64,000 nucleotides of DNA from Flavobacterium chilense (GTDB taxonomy: Bacteria > Bacteroidota > Bacteroidia > Flavobacteriales > Flavobacteriaceae): NCBI RefSeq assembly GCF_001602525.1, contig NZ_LSYT01000006.1, positions 186,001-250,000 of the forward strand. Direction: 5' to 3'. How positions within the stretch are numbered: position 1 is the first letter of the stretch; the number at the start of each line of letters is the position of its first letter. The notes beneath the pieces are model-generated. The model was not told where the DNA came from. It did no database searches and was given only the letters and a program-made list of their open reading frames with translations. Shown in pieces: positions 39,510 to 47,523 of this stretch. The translations under genes were made by a program, and so were the position numbers.

Positions 39510-40500
39510 TTAAATCTTTATAAGGTTTTGGAATTTTAATTAGCTGTACAGTTTTACCAATTGTGTCAAATGCAATTCTAAGATTTTTTAAAAATATTTC
39601 TCCCCCATTATCCATATCTGGAATTGCGCATATTTGGAAGTTGCTAAGTAAGTCTAAATATTCGTAATTAAAATTATTTGCTCCTAAAACACCAATAGCC
39701 TTAAGATTCAATCCAATAGCTGAAATAGTGTCAGGCACACCTTCACACAGATAAATCTTTTCTCCGTCACTTAAATGGGCTAAAATAGTAAGATTGTATA
39801 AAGAAGGCTTAACACCTAATAAATTTAAATATTTTGCTTCTGATGTTTTAAAATTTAATCTTCTAGCTTGAATATAAATTATACGATGGTTTAAATTCAA
39901 AAAAGGGAAGATAATAACATGATCCCACCATATAAATTTGGCGTTTCCTTGGGGGTCTTTCTTACATAGTCCACAATTTAATAGTGATTCAATACTCCAA
40001 TTCTCCTTTAAATCCTCAAAAACTGAATGTGGGTAAGGAATATCTTTTATATTAAGTTCCTCTAAAATCTTATCTGAAAAATTTCGGGACTTACATAAAT
40101 ATTCTCGGCCTTTATCACTAAGTGTTAATTTACTTAAAAGATATTCATATATTTCAGAATTAGGAACGAATAAATTTTCTTCAGGAAGTTTCGCTACTTT
40201 TACTGGTTTTGTAAAAGATCTTTTTTGTAACGAACTATTATGGATTTGAAATTCTTGATAAAACCACCGTAAAGCTTCTTTAAATGAAATTTTCAAATAA
40301 CTCTGAACAAGTCGTATTTGATCTCCCCCTTCATCACATCCAAAACAGTTAAATAACCCTTTTTTATCATCAAAATTTAAACTAGGATTTTTATCATGTC
40401 CAGTATAGCAAAGAGCCTTTTTTCCCTTTACTTCAATTCCAAGTCTTTGAGCGACTTCAAGAATTGATAATTCTTTTATTTTGGATATTATGTCATTCAT
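39475..40500 (-). CDS. DnaG-like primase (CHC2 zinc finger plus TOPRIM) in the RT operon
   Basis: A 341-residue protein. The N-terminus is a CHC2-type zinc finger with C31, H35, C52 and C55 (CYTGH ... CFGC-x-EGGD). The C-terminal half has a TOPRIM core: CEGVPDT with the catalytic Glu (about 255) and PDMDNGG with the DxD pair (about 297). It is shorter than DnaG and lacks the helicase-binding C-terminus. It is the first gene of the operon and overlaps the RT gene by 35 bases. It could make primers for the RT or act as a nuclease/primase sensor. A plasmid- or phage-type primase origin is possible, but the gene order argues for a joint function. Confidence 0.88.
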   Translation of the reverse strand: MNDIISKIKELSILEVAQRLGIEVKGKKALCYTGHDKNPSLNFDDKKGLFNCFGCDEGGDQIRLVQSYLKISFKEALRWFYQEFQIHNSSLQKRSFTKPVKVAKLPEENLFVPNSEIYEYLLSKLTLSDKGREYLCKSRNFSDKILEELNIKDIPYPHSVFEDLKENWSIESLLNCGLCKKDPQGNAKFIWWDHVIIFPFLNLNHRIIYIQARRLNFKTSEAKYLNLLGVKPSLYNLTILAHLSDGEKIYLCEGVPDTISAIGLNLKAIGVLGANNFNYEYLDLLSNFQICAIPDMDNGGEIFLKNLRIAFDTIGKTVQLIKIPKPYKDLNEYFSKKDNRS

Positions 40501-41250
40501 TTAGTTTATTAAATAAACTGCAATGTAATTAAATTATGTAAGATTTACATTATTATCTGGTTGAAGTGTACTTTTTAGATTTTATCATCTGAAAGAGATC
40601 AGATTCGCTGATAAGTGACATGATTTTATATCCTAAATTTTTAAAAGTAAAGCTGTTTATAATATGCTTAGATATAATTTTCTGAATGTTTGATGCTAAT
40701 AAAATCTTTACACACGGTTTTTAAATTAAGACTAAAAACCTTGATTAGATTTAAAAATATACTTCACATTTAAAAACATTTAATTAATTAAATTTTCTCA
40801 AATAAAAAAGCCTGATAATTAACTATCAGGCTTCATTCATTTAAATCTGTTTATGTCAGTTCTATAAATTCATAGAAAGAATTTTCAATAAAGATATATA
40901 AACTTTTGAAATCAAAAAACAGTATAAGTACGTATTGTGTATGAATTTTAAAATCATTTTCTTGGTACGGATTTCCGTAATAGAGTAATAATTTTTATTA
41001 TGTTATTTGTAATTGAGCAACAATATTTATTTATGATTTTTTTTAAAACTATTATAAAATCAAATAATTAATACTTTAAAGCCGACAAAGAAGATTGCGT
41101 AAATCTCAAAAACTCTCGTGTAAATTTCACAAATAAAAAATATCCAGATTTAATCGGAGAAGTTTATTCCCATATTACTGACGTCTCTTAAGTATATTTC
41201 GCATCGAATGTTATTAGGAGAAAAGTTTAATTTTATTGACAATATAAATT
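40501..41250. other. Divergent intergenic region between the RT operon and the AlbA_2 gene
   Basis: 750 very AT-rich bases between two divergent operons, so both promoters must be here. Seen directly: a terminator-like hairpin at 40809-40834 and a 6-bp palindrome TACGGA/TCCGTA at 40966-40979. No open frame looks coding and I found no exact TAnnTTTG element on the minus strand. It could encode a small RNA for the RT operon (see findings). Confidence 0.5.
40809..40834 (-). terminator. Terminator-like hairpin without an obvious gene
   Basis: A perfect 10-bp stem, AAGCCTGATA (40809-40818) with TATCAGGCTT (40825-40834). On the minus strand it is followed by a T-rich run (CTTTTTTATTT), so it would end a minus-strand transcript. 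The only minus-strand DNA feeding it is the non-coding stretch 40835-41250. Confidence 0.65.
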
Positions 41251-42399
41251 ATGAATTTAAAAGATCTTAAAGAACAAGTTTCCGTTGCTATTGACAATTT
41301 AAAAGATCACGGTAAATTTCCAAAGGAGAATAATCACTATGATTATAAGATGGAATTAAATTTTTTTGGAATAACAGATCCTACAGAAATTTTTATGAGA
41401 AACTTTGCCAAGGATATATTATCATTTGGCAATTCAAATGGAGGTATAATATTACTTGGTATAAAGGAAGATAAAATAAATGGGACTTTAGAAGATGTTG
41501 GTCTAGATATTAAAAATTTGAGTTTATTTGATAAACTTGATTTAAATGATATTTCTCAAAAGTTCCAAAAAATAGCAAAAAGTAATGTTGATATTGATTT
41601 ACAATCTTTTCAATTGGGAACAAGAAAATATTATTACCTATTAATAGGGAAACAGAATCAAGTGATAATTCCAATTAATGACTTTCTCGATTATAAACTA
41701 AAAAAAGGTGACATTGTATATAGAGTTTCAAGTAATAATAAGATAGCGAACGAGACAACACAAGATTTTAACCATTTTCTTCAAATTAAATCAAATGAAA
41801 AAAGTAAGGAATTTATGGAGATTTGGTCCAAACTTCTACCAGAAATATTTGATATTAATCCTCGAGAAATTTTGATTATTAATCCTAAAAACAATACGGT
41901 TTATGGATTTAATGGTAAAGATAATGTATTGTCAAGTAGTGAAATTGAAATAGATAAATCTGAAGATGGAATATTTAATATTATTTTAAACGCTATATCG
42001 GCGGGTGATATTGGTAAGATTTCCGATGATGAAGGTAAGCCATTGTATAAAATTGTAGGAGAGGTCAAATCATTAACGCCGAGAGATTTTATTTCGTTAT
42101 CTACATTGTGGACAGAATCATTAAGAATTGCAAAATATAAGTTTTCAAACTTTCAAATAAAATCAGTAGTGAAGTATTTAGATTGGGTGTACGATGAAAA
42201 ATTTAAAGTTGAAAACCCGCCTGAGAACACAATTAACTTAAAATACAGTACATATATCTGGTTAGAAACTTTAGACACAATTAAAGATTCTCACAAGGTT
42301 GTTTTTTCTAAGGAGGCAATTAATATGGTTGTACAAGTTATTGATGATTCATCCTTACATAAAACTGTTTTCAAAAGAAACTTAGAACTAAAAAAATAA
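41251..42399 (+). CDS. AlbA_2 (Schlafen-type) putative nucleic-acid-binding protein
   Basis: A 382-residue protein whose N-terminal ~170 residues match the AlbA_2/Schlafen-type domain: DYKMELNFFG, then ILSFGNSNGGIILLGIKEDK, the hallmark of the family, and a KKGDIVYRVSSNNKIA stretch. The C-terminal half is unassigned. Such proteins act as regulators or as tRNA/rRNA-cleaving or DNA-binding defence factors in bacteria; which applies here cannot be told. It is followed in the same direction by a nuclease gene after 126 bases. Confidence 0.75.
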   Translation: MNLKDLKEQVSVAIDNLKDHGKFPKENNHYDYKMELNFFGITDPTEIFMRNFAKDILSFGNSNGGIILLGIKEDKINGTLEDVGLDIKNLSLFDKLDLNDISQKFQKIAKSNVDIDLQSFQLGTRKYYYLLIGKQNQVIIPINDFLDYKLKKGDIVYRVSSNNKIANETTQDFNHFLQIKSNEKSKEFMEIWSKLLPEIFDINPREILIINPKNNTVYGFNGKDNVLSSSEIEIDKSEDGIFNIILNAISAGDIGKISDDEGKPLYKIVGEVKSLTPRDFISLSTLWTESLRIAKYKFSNFQIKSVVKYLDWVYDEKFKVENPPENTINLKYSTYIWLETLDTIKDSHKVVFSKEAINMVVQVIDDSSLHKTVFKRNLELKK

Positions 42400-42525
42400 G
42401 AAAGTACGTAAATTAAAGAAAAGTTGCTGGCAATTGAAAAAAAACATACTTATAATAATGTATGATTTATATGGTTAAATTTTTCTATTTTTATTCGTTT
42501 TTATAATCTAACTTAAAATATTTAT

Positions 42526-45201
42526 ATGGGAGGGCAACATTCACTACGAGGTTATTTAGTACAATCCCTAATTACTGTAATTGATTCATTGGTTGACAAG
42601 GAATGGAGTTCAGTCACTTTAGAACCAAACAAAGAATCTGAAAAAGTCGATATTAAATGGTTATATTCTAATGGAGACAAAAAAGTAGCACAGGTAAAAT
42701 CTTCTATCAATAACTTCAAATATTTTAAAGCCCAGCAATGGAGTACTGAACTAGAAAGTTCAACGATTGATGCAACTCATTATGAATTAATTTTAGTTGG
42801 ACATCCTGACGAAAAATTAAGCAAAACCAAAATAATAGGGAAGGTTGTAATTGCACCATTTAAATCTCTAAATATGGATTCTCTTTTAGATGAAGCTTCA
42901 GTTAAAATAGATAAGTTTTATGAGCAGAAAGGGAAGTCAAAAATAATCGCCTCTGTACGAGAACTACTTGTTAAGGCTTTGATTCAGGAAATTAACTTTG
43001 GCGCAATTTCTGGAAAAGAAATTTTTCGCAATGAATTTGAAGATCTGCTTATTGATTGGATAACAAGTATTGAAAAGCAAATAGCTTCAAATCCATGGAG
43101 CTCATTTGCACCTCCATTTTTGAGTAGTAATATTCCAATTGGAAACAGAATTGTGGAAAATATCTTTGAGCTGGTAGGATGGAATAATTTTAACAAAAAT
43201 GAGGTCGTCCAACTTTTCGACGACCATATTGGAGAAGAGATTGACTATAATTTGCCATATCGAGGTGAAATTGAAAGCGGTTTGATTGATAATACTGATG
43301 ATTTTATTATGGTCGATGTTGAACACGATTTTAGTTATCCAGATGATCCAAAACAGATCATAAATGACAACATCGAAAAGATCACATTATTTAGTAAAAA
43401 TTTTAAAGATCAAAATAAAATACCAGTAAAAAGGAATGAGCAAACTAAAATCTATAGTGTGTTATTTATGTTAAGCTCTGACAATAAAGAGCTTAAAGAG
43501 GACTTTATCTACGAATCCCATGAATATTTTAAACGCGAAAAACTTGAAGATTATATTCAATATTTAATGGTAGATAACGCTAGAGCAACGTTTTTGATCA
43601 GTTCAATTGTATCTGCCAAGAACTACAGAACCGAAATACCAGTAAAATTTTTGTACCCAATTACTGATCTAAACTCAAGTCCAGGAAAAATTGGCAAAAG
43701 AGGACTACAGTTACCACCTCAGTACATTAACTCTTCTGTGTTGCCAATAGTAAAAGAATCTCATGATAAGATAAGTATTCTTCTATATTGTGCGGATAAT
43801 TTTGATCCAGACAGCCTTAAAAAACTCATCTGGTTAACTATAAGTTTGACTAGTGGATATGGTAATGAATATATAATATATTTTCCGGATTTTGATAATA
43901 ACTTTGATAATGTAGTTAAAGACATTGTTCGCTCTTTTAATGATCCCGGATTAACTTCAAAATTAAAGGTTCAAAGGTTTGATCGAGTTGAATCAATGGC
44001 TATCAGTGATATAAAAGCTCATTCTTCAGTCTTAAATGATGAGGCTTATAATGAATCAGTTTTGCCCAATAAAGATTCTTCTAAAGTATTAAATAAAGCT
44101 TTTACAGAAATTTTGCCATATGGTGATATTTTAAAACCGTTCTTAAAGACGGATGCGATTTTATCTAATGATTTGAAAATTTTCTTATCCAAAAGAGGAT
44201 TATTTATTAAAAGTGCGGATAAGAAAAAGTTGATTACTGTAATTAGTCCAATACTTTTTAGTCCCAGAGAGTTGGATGATTTCAAATCTATGATTGAAAT
44301 TAAAGAAAAATCATCTAAGACATCACAAGAAATATTTAAATTAGCCTCTACAAAATCTTTAGAAGAAATAGTTAAAGCTTTTGCACCTGTAAATATAGAA
44401 GAAATCACTAAAAATCTTGATACAAAAATACTTAGTAGCCCCACATTTAAAAAAGATCCAGAGAAGTCCAATGAATATGTAATGGAAATTAAGACGGAGA
44501 AAAAAGACCCTACTAATTATTTAGCAGTTAACACTACATATGGTAAAATTACAATTTCATGTAAAATCGATAGTGGTAATTTATTTATTAATTCGGTCAA
44601 AACAACAACTACGGATGATAAATTAATAGCATCTAGGATAATTAAATCGAATAAGGCATCTCTACTAAATAAAAATATCATTGAAAATGACTCAATACAA
44701 TTGTTATTTAGTAGGTTTGATAACAACAAGGATCGAGTAAATTTTTTATTAAGCTTTTCTAACATTGCAGATTCTGTTATTTTTTCGGAAGCTGAAATAA
44801 GAAAAATAAAGTATAAATTTGACAGAAATCAAGAGATTCCGGATAGTCTTAAAGATCGATCTGACCGTGATATAGTAACTTATTTAAATGGTAAAGACCT
44901 TGGGGGATTAGTGGATATCTCAGATGAAGAATTTAAAAAGCTTTTGTTGCTGGATGAAGTTGAAATCTTCTATAAGTACAATTGGCAAAATATAAAAAAT
45001 GGAGGTTATTCAGTTAAATATAATTTCTCAAATTCTATTTATAATAAAAGTGGTGTTGATGGAAATTTTAGATCAGAACCATACTTGTTTTTATCTGATA
45101 CAGTAAAAAAATTATCTAATATAGATAGATTAAAAAAGGAATTAGCGGATACAATAGACGATCTTAAAATAACGAAACTTAAAGAATATAACATATTATA
45201 A
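42526..45201 (+). CDS. Large protein with N-terminal Cap4/DUF4297-like restriction nuclease domain
   Basis: An 891-residue protein. The first ~130 residues look like a PD-(D/E)xK nuclease of the dsDNA-nuclease (Cap4/DUF4297) type: RGYLVQSLITVID at the start, E33 and D42 (LEPNKESEKVDIKW) and Q56-V-K58 (AQVKSS). The remaining ~750 residues are unassigned, without a P-loop or visible membrane segment; they probably sense or bind a partner. The stop codon overlaps the start of the next gene (TAATG), so the two are translationally coupled. Probable role: DNA-cleaving effector of a defence system. Confidence 0.7.
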   Translation: MGGQHSLRGYLVQSLITVIDSLVDKEWSSVTLEPNKESEKVDIKWLYSNGDKKVAQVKSSINNFKYFKAQQWSTELESSTIDATHYELILVGHPDEKLSKTKIIGKVVIAPFKSLNMDSLLDEASVKIDKFYEQKGKSKIIASVRELLVKALIQEINFGAISGKEIFRNEFEDLLIDWITSIEKQIASNPWSSFAPPFLSSNIPIGNRIVENIFELVGWNNFNKNEVVQLFDDHIGEEIDYNLPYRGEIESGLIDNTDDFIMVDVEHDFSYPDDPKQIINDNIEKITLFSKNFKDQNKIPVKRNEQTKIYSVLFMLSSDNKELKEDFIYESHEYFKREKLEDYIQYLMVDNARATFLISSIVSAKNYRTEIPVKFLYPITDLNSSPGKIGKRGLQLPPQYINSSVLPIVKESHDKISILLYCADNFDPDSLKKLIWLTISLTSGYGNEYIIYFPDFDNNFDNVVKDIVRSFNDPGLTSKLKVQRFDRVESMAISDIKAHSSVLNDEAYNESVLPNKDSSKVLNKAFTEILPYGDILKPFLKTDAILSNDLKIFLSKRGLFIKSADKKKLITVISPILFSPRELDDFKSMIEIKEKSSKTSQEIFKLASTKSLEEIVKAFAPVNIEEITKNLDTKILSSPTFKKDPEKSNEYVMEIKTEKKDPTNYLAVNTTYGKITISCKIDSGNLFINSVKTTTTDDKLIASRIIKSNKASLLNKNIIENDSIQLLFSRFDNNKDRVNFLLSFSNIADSVIFSEAEIRKIKYKFDRNQEIPDSLKDRSDRDIVTYLNGKDLGGLVDISDEEFKKLLLLDEVEIFYKYNWQNIKNGGYSVKYNFSNSIYNKSGVDGNFRSEPYLFLSDTVKKLSNIDRLKKELADTIDDLKITKLKEYNIL

Positions 45202-46238
45202 TGGATTTTTCAAATAGTACAATATTAAAAGCAATAGTTCACGAAATAGGGAATAAATTTAGGGATGAAGGAATTCTTTATTCTGAGGCGGATCTCGATG
45301 TAGAAAATGATGATACGCAATTATTGTTTTCTAGGTATCTTTTGGGATCTTTTAAAGGAACTGAATTTTATAATTTTTTTCATTCGACTGATTTAGATAT
45401 GAATGAAGTCTATTCGTATGTTAAAAATATTTTTAAAAATAATGAAGAATTTAAAGAACAGTCTAAAAAGATTTCGCTCCATCTTTATAATGAGTCAACC
45501 CATCCAAAAATAAATAAGGGAGAAATTTATATAGTATACTTTCAAGATTGTAGAATTGATGATGAATTAATTGATGCAGTCGGTTTGTTCAAATCTGAAA
45601 CAAAAGAAATGTATCTAAAAGCCCAGAAAAAACATGCTAATTATGTTTTAGCTTCTGACAAAGGGATGAATGTAGATAAACTAGATAAAGGTTGTATAAT
45701 TTTTAATACTGATGCAGATAGAGGATATAAGATTGCTTTAGTGAATAGTTCTCGCTCCGAAGATGCTCAATATTGGAAAGAAAAATTTTTGAATGTTGTA
45801 CCTGTTCGTGACAACTATTACTCAACTAAAAATTATCTTTCTTTAGCTAAGTCTTTTGTAACTAGTCAATTAACGGATGAAACTGAAGTAAGTAAGGCTG
45901 AGAAGGCTGATTTGCTAAATAAATCAGTAGAATATTTTAAAAATAATAGCCAATTTGTAGAAGAGGAATTTACATCAACAGTTTTTCAGAATTCTAAGGT
46001 TGCCGATTCTTTTAAAGAATTCAAAGAGAGTCATGAGAAACAAGGAGAAATTCTACCAAAAGATTTTGAGATTTCTCCACAAGTTGTAAAAAAGCAGGCT
46101 AGAGCTTTTAAAAGTGTTATTAAACTTGATAAAAATTTTCATATTTATGTACACGGCAAACCTGATTTAATTCATAAAGGATTTGATGAAGAAAGTGGAA
46201 AACATTTTTATAAAGTGTTTTTTGATAGTGAAACATAA
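45201..46238 (+). CDS. Nucleoid-associated protein, YejK/NdpA family
   Basis: A 345-residue protein resembling the 37-kDa nucleoid-associated (YejK/NdpA) family: N-terminal ILKAIVHEIGNKFRDEG, middle KGEIYIVYFQDCRIDD and VGLFKSE, then a helical C-terminus. YejK is a DNA-associated protein. Here it is coupled by a one-base overlap to a nuclease gene, so it may guide the nuclease to DNA or recognise a DNA state. Family fit is good; the job in this context is inference. Confidence 0.78.
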   Translation: MDFSNSTILKAIVHEIGNKFRDEGILYSEADLDVENDDTQLLFSRYLLGSFKGTEFYNFFHSTDLDMNEVYSYVKNIFKNNEEFKEQSKKISLHLYNESTHPKINKGEIYIVYFQDCRIDDELIDAVGLFKSETKEMYLKAQKKHANYVLASDKGMNVDKLDKGCIIFNTDADRGYKIALVNSSRSEDAQYWKEKFLNVVPVRDNYYSTKNYLSLAKSFVTSQLTDETEVSKAEKADLLNKSVEYFKNNSQFVEEEFTSTVFQNSKVADSFKEFKESHEKQGEILPKDFEISPQVVKKQARAFKSVIKLDKNFHIYVHGKPDLIHKGFDEESGKHFYKVFFDSET

Positions 46239-46291
46239 TTAAGTATATAATTATTGTCGACATTTTAGCAATCAATCTTAATATTTAAATT

Positions 46292-46334
46292 AGATAATTT
46301 ACTCTTTATAGTTTAATTATCTGATGATTATTCA
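46292..46334 (+). terminator. Weak terminator-like repeat after the nuclease/YejK genes
   Basis: AGATAATT (46292-46299) and AATTATCT (46315-46322) form an 8-bp AT-only stem 54 bases after the stop; a T8 run lies a little further on. Too AT-rich to be sure. Confidence 0.3.
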
Positions 46335-46344
46335 ATAATATTTT

Positions 46345-46445
46345 TTTTAAGGAAAAAGAGAAAAAAGAGAGCAGTTTAGGAAGGTAGGGCAGCCGCAAGT
46401 GAATTGCTATAAATCCCGAGGGGGTTAAGTATTTTTTCACCGCTT
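46345..46445. repeat. Diverged copy of the mobilisation-region motif
   Basis: The stretch with GAGAGCAGTTTAGGAAGG followed by AAATCCCGAGGGGGTT resembles 57565-57630 (GAAAGCAATTTAAAAGGACG followed by AAGTCCCGAAGGGTGTT). It lacks the inverted repeats of the second copy. It may be an old mobilisation-region fragment left by an earlier element. Confidence 0.35.
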
Positions 46446-46499
46446 TATCGAAATTACATTTATGACTGAATAAAAAAGATAAAATGAATTGCCCAAAAT

Positions 46500-46838
46500 T
46501 TATTCTCGTGATAGAAGAAATTTCTTAAACGCAACAATATCGGATTCGCTTATTGAATAATATGTTTTAGCAAAATCGGTTAGAGAAAATCCCATAGCTT
46601 CCAAAATTAAGATTAATGTTGTTGATTTAGCTACAGATTTAGCATTAAGAATGTTTGAAACAGTAGCTTTTCTAATATCTCCCTCATCGGAAATTTTTCC
46701 GTAACTTTTTACAATAATATCCACATCATTCTCATTATGAGGATAATTTTTATTGCTTTCTAATAACCTTCTCAGGCTAAGTGCAGTTTTTAATTTTATA
46801 TTTTCTTCACTAATTTTTTTCACATTGCAATTAACCAT
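46500..46838 (-). CDS. Small HTH-like putative transcriptional regulator
   Basis: A 112-residue protein if it starts at the internal ATG 46838 (MVNCNVKKIS). A longer frame to 46910 exists, but its extra codons are made by a perfect palindrome, so the shorter start is preferred. The segment DIRKATVSNILNAKS followed by TTLILILEAMGFSLTDFAKTYY looks like an XRE-type helix-turn-helix. The protein is not in a recognised family. It lies divergently from a structured RNA and the SusC operon and may control them. Confidence 0.6.
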   Translation of the reverse strand: MVNCNVKKISEENIKLKTALSLRRLLESNKNYPHNENDVDIIVKSYGKISDEGDIRKATVSNILNAKSVAKSTTLILILEAMGFSLTDFAKTYYSISESDIVAFKKFLLSRE

Positions 46839-46848
46839 ATCTAAAATA

Positions 46849-46880
46849 AATAATCGGTACGCTTTGGCGTACCGATTATT
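46849..46880. promoter_or_regulatory. 13-bp perfect palindrome upstream of the HTH gene
   Basis: AATAATCGGTACG (46849-46861) and CGTACCGATTATT (46868-46880) with loop CTTTGG. It sits 10 bases upstream of the chosen HTH start, so it could be an autoregulatory operator or an RNA hairpin over the ribosome binding site. T-rich flanks on both sides also allow a terminator. Confidence 0.6.
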
Positions 46881-46926
46881 TTTAATATATTTGATTTTGT
46901 AACTAGTCAAATAGTAACTTTTTTGT

Positions 46927-46934
46927 TAAATTTG
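46927..46934 (+). promoter_or_regulatory. Bacteroidota -7 promoter element (TAnnTTTG)
   Basis: TAAATTTG matches the TAnnTTTG consensus of the primary sigma factor in Bacteroidota exactly. A start near 46941 would transcribe the structured region to the right. No well-spaced TTG -33 element is visible. Confidence 0.5.
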
Positions 46935-46939
46935 CGATT

Positions 46940-47121
46940 CTTCAATAAAAAATTTGAAGCATTCGCTTTGAATCTCGTATAGGAAAACTGGCGTTTTTAA
47001 ATTACCACGAGATGATAAGTGCAAATGCTCACGCCATAAAGGGCGTGGGCTCACTTATTTGTGGTAAAGGTACCGCCAGTACCTCCTATACAATAAGCTG
47101 AGTTCCGCGCCTCTTTTTTTT
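46940..47121 (+). ncRNA. Candidate structured small RNA with five nested stems
   Basis: The DNA folds into one long rod: GTATAGG (46977-46983) with CCTATAC (47085-47091); ACTGGCG (46987-46993) with CGCCAGT (47074-47080); TTACCAC (47002-47008) with GTGGTAA (47061-47067); ATAAGTG (47015-47021) with CACTTAT (47052-47058); and GCTCACGCC (47027-47035) with GGCGTGGGC (47042-47050, one G-U pair), loop ATAAAG. Stems are separated by asymmetric internal loops. A promoter element lies just before and a T8 tract at 47114-47121. A small 5' hairpin (46940-46959) precedes the rod. No coding frame explains it. The rod-with-bubbles shape and size resemble 6S-type RNA, including the 6S-Flavo group, but other regulatory RNAs are possible. 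Confidence 0.6.
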
Positions 47122-47230
47122 GGACATACCTCAACTTCTCAAAGCAGTCTCCTTAGATATTAAAGAAACGCAGCCTTTTTGTTTAACCTGTAAATAGTTT
47201 GAATATGATGTAGCTGTTAATTTATTATTT

Positions 47231-47293
47231 GTAATACCCGGCCTACTAGTTTTATTATTGTTGAATTAGTAAAAGCAAATGCCGGGTTATTAC
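47231..47293. promoter_or_regulatory. Long imperfect hairpin upstream of SusC
   Basis: GTAATACCCGGC (47231-47242) pairs with GCCGGGTTATTAC (47281-47293) apart from one extra T; a shorter ACTA/TAGT pair lies inside. It could be a terminator separating the small RNA from the SusC operon or a leader structure of the SusC transcript. Confidence 0.5.
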
Positions 47294-47523
47294 CCTATCG
47301 ATTCTATATCTTGTAACATTGACAGGTTAGAAAATCATACCTTTTTTATTTTAAAATATTAAAATCATAAAACTTATGCCAATGAAATAATACTGTTATC
47401 ATCTAAATTGAAAACTCAATATCAGTTTCAACAAAAATAAAAATGGCCCTCTATGACAGCGACCAAACTAATATAGAGGACCATAGTCAATCAAACCAAC
47501 GTTTAACTAACCAATCCAATATT

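Noticed and set aside
32884..40500. RT and Septu-like genes as one retron-Septu system
   Set aside because: The RT is a large UG-type protein with a helical C-terminus, tied to primase and nitrilase genes, and the Septu pair is separated by an IS relic. No msr/msd-like inverted repeat is seen beside the RT.
46839..46910. Long N-terminal extension of the HTH protein
   Set aside because: The extra codons are produced by a perfect palindrome and add no domain; an internal ATG with sensible spacing exists.
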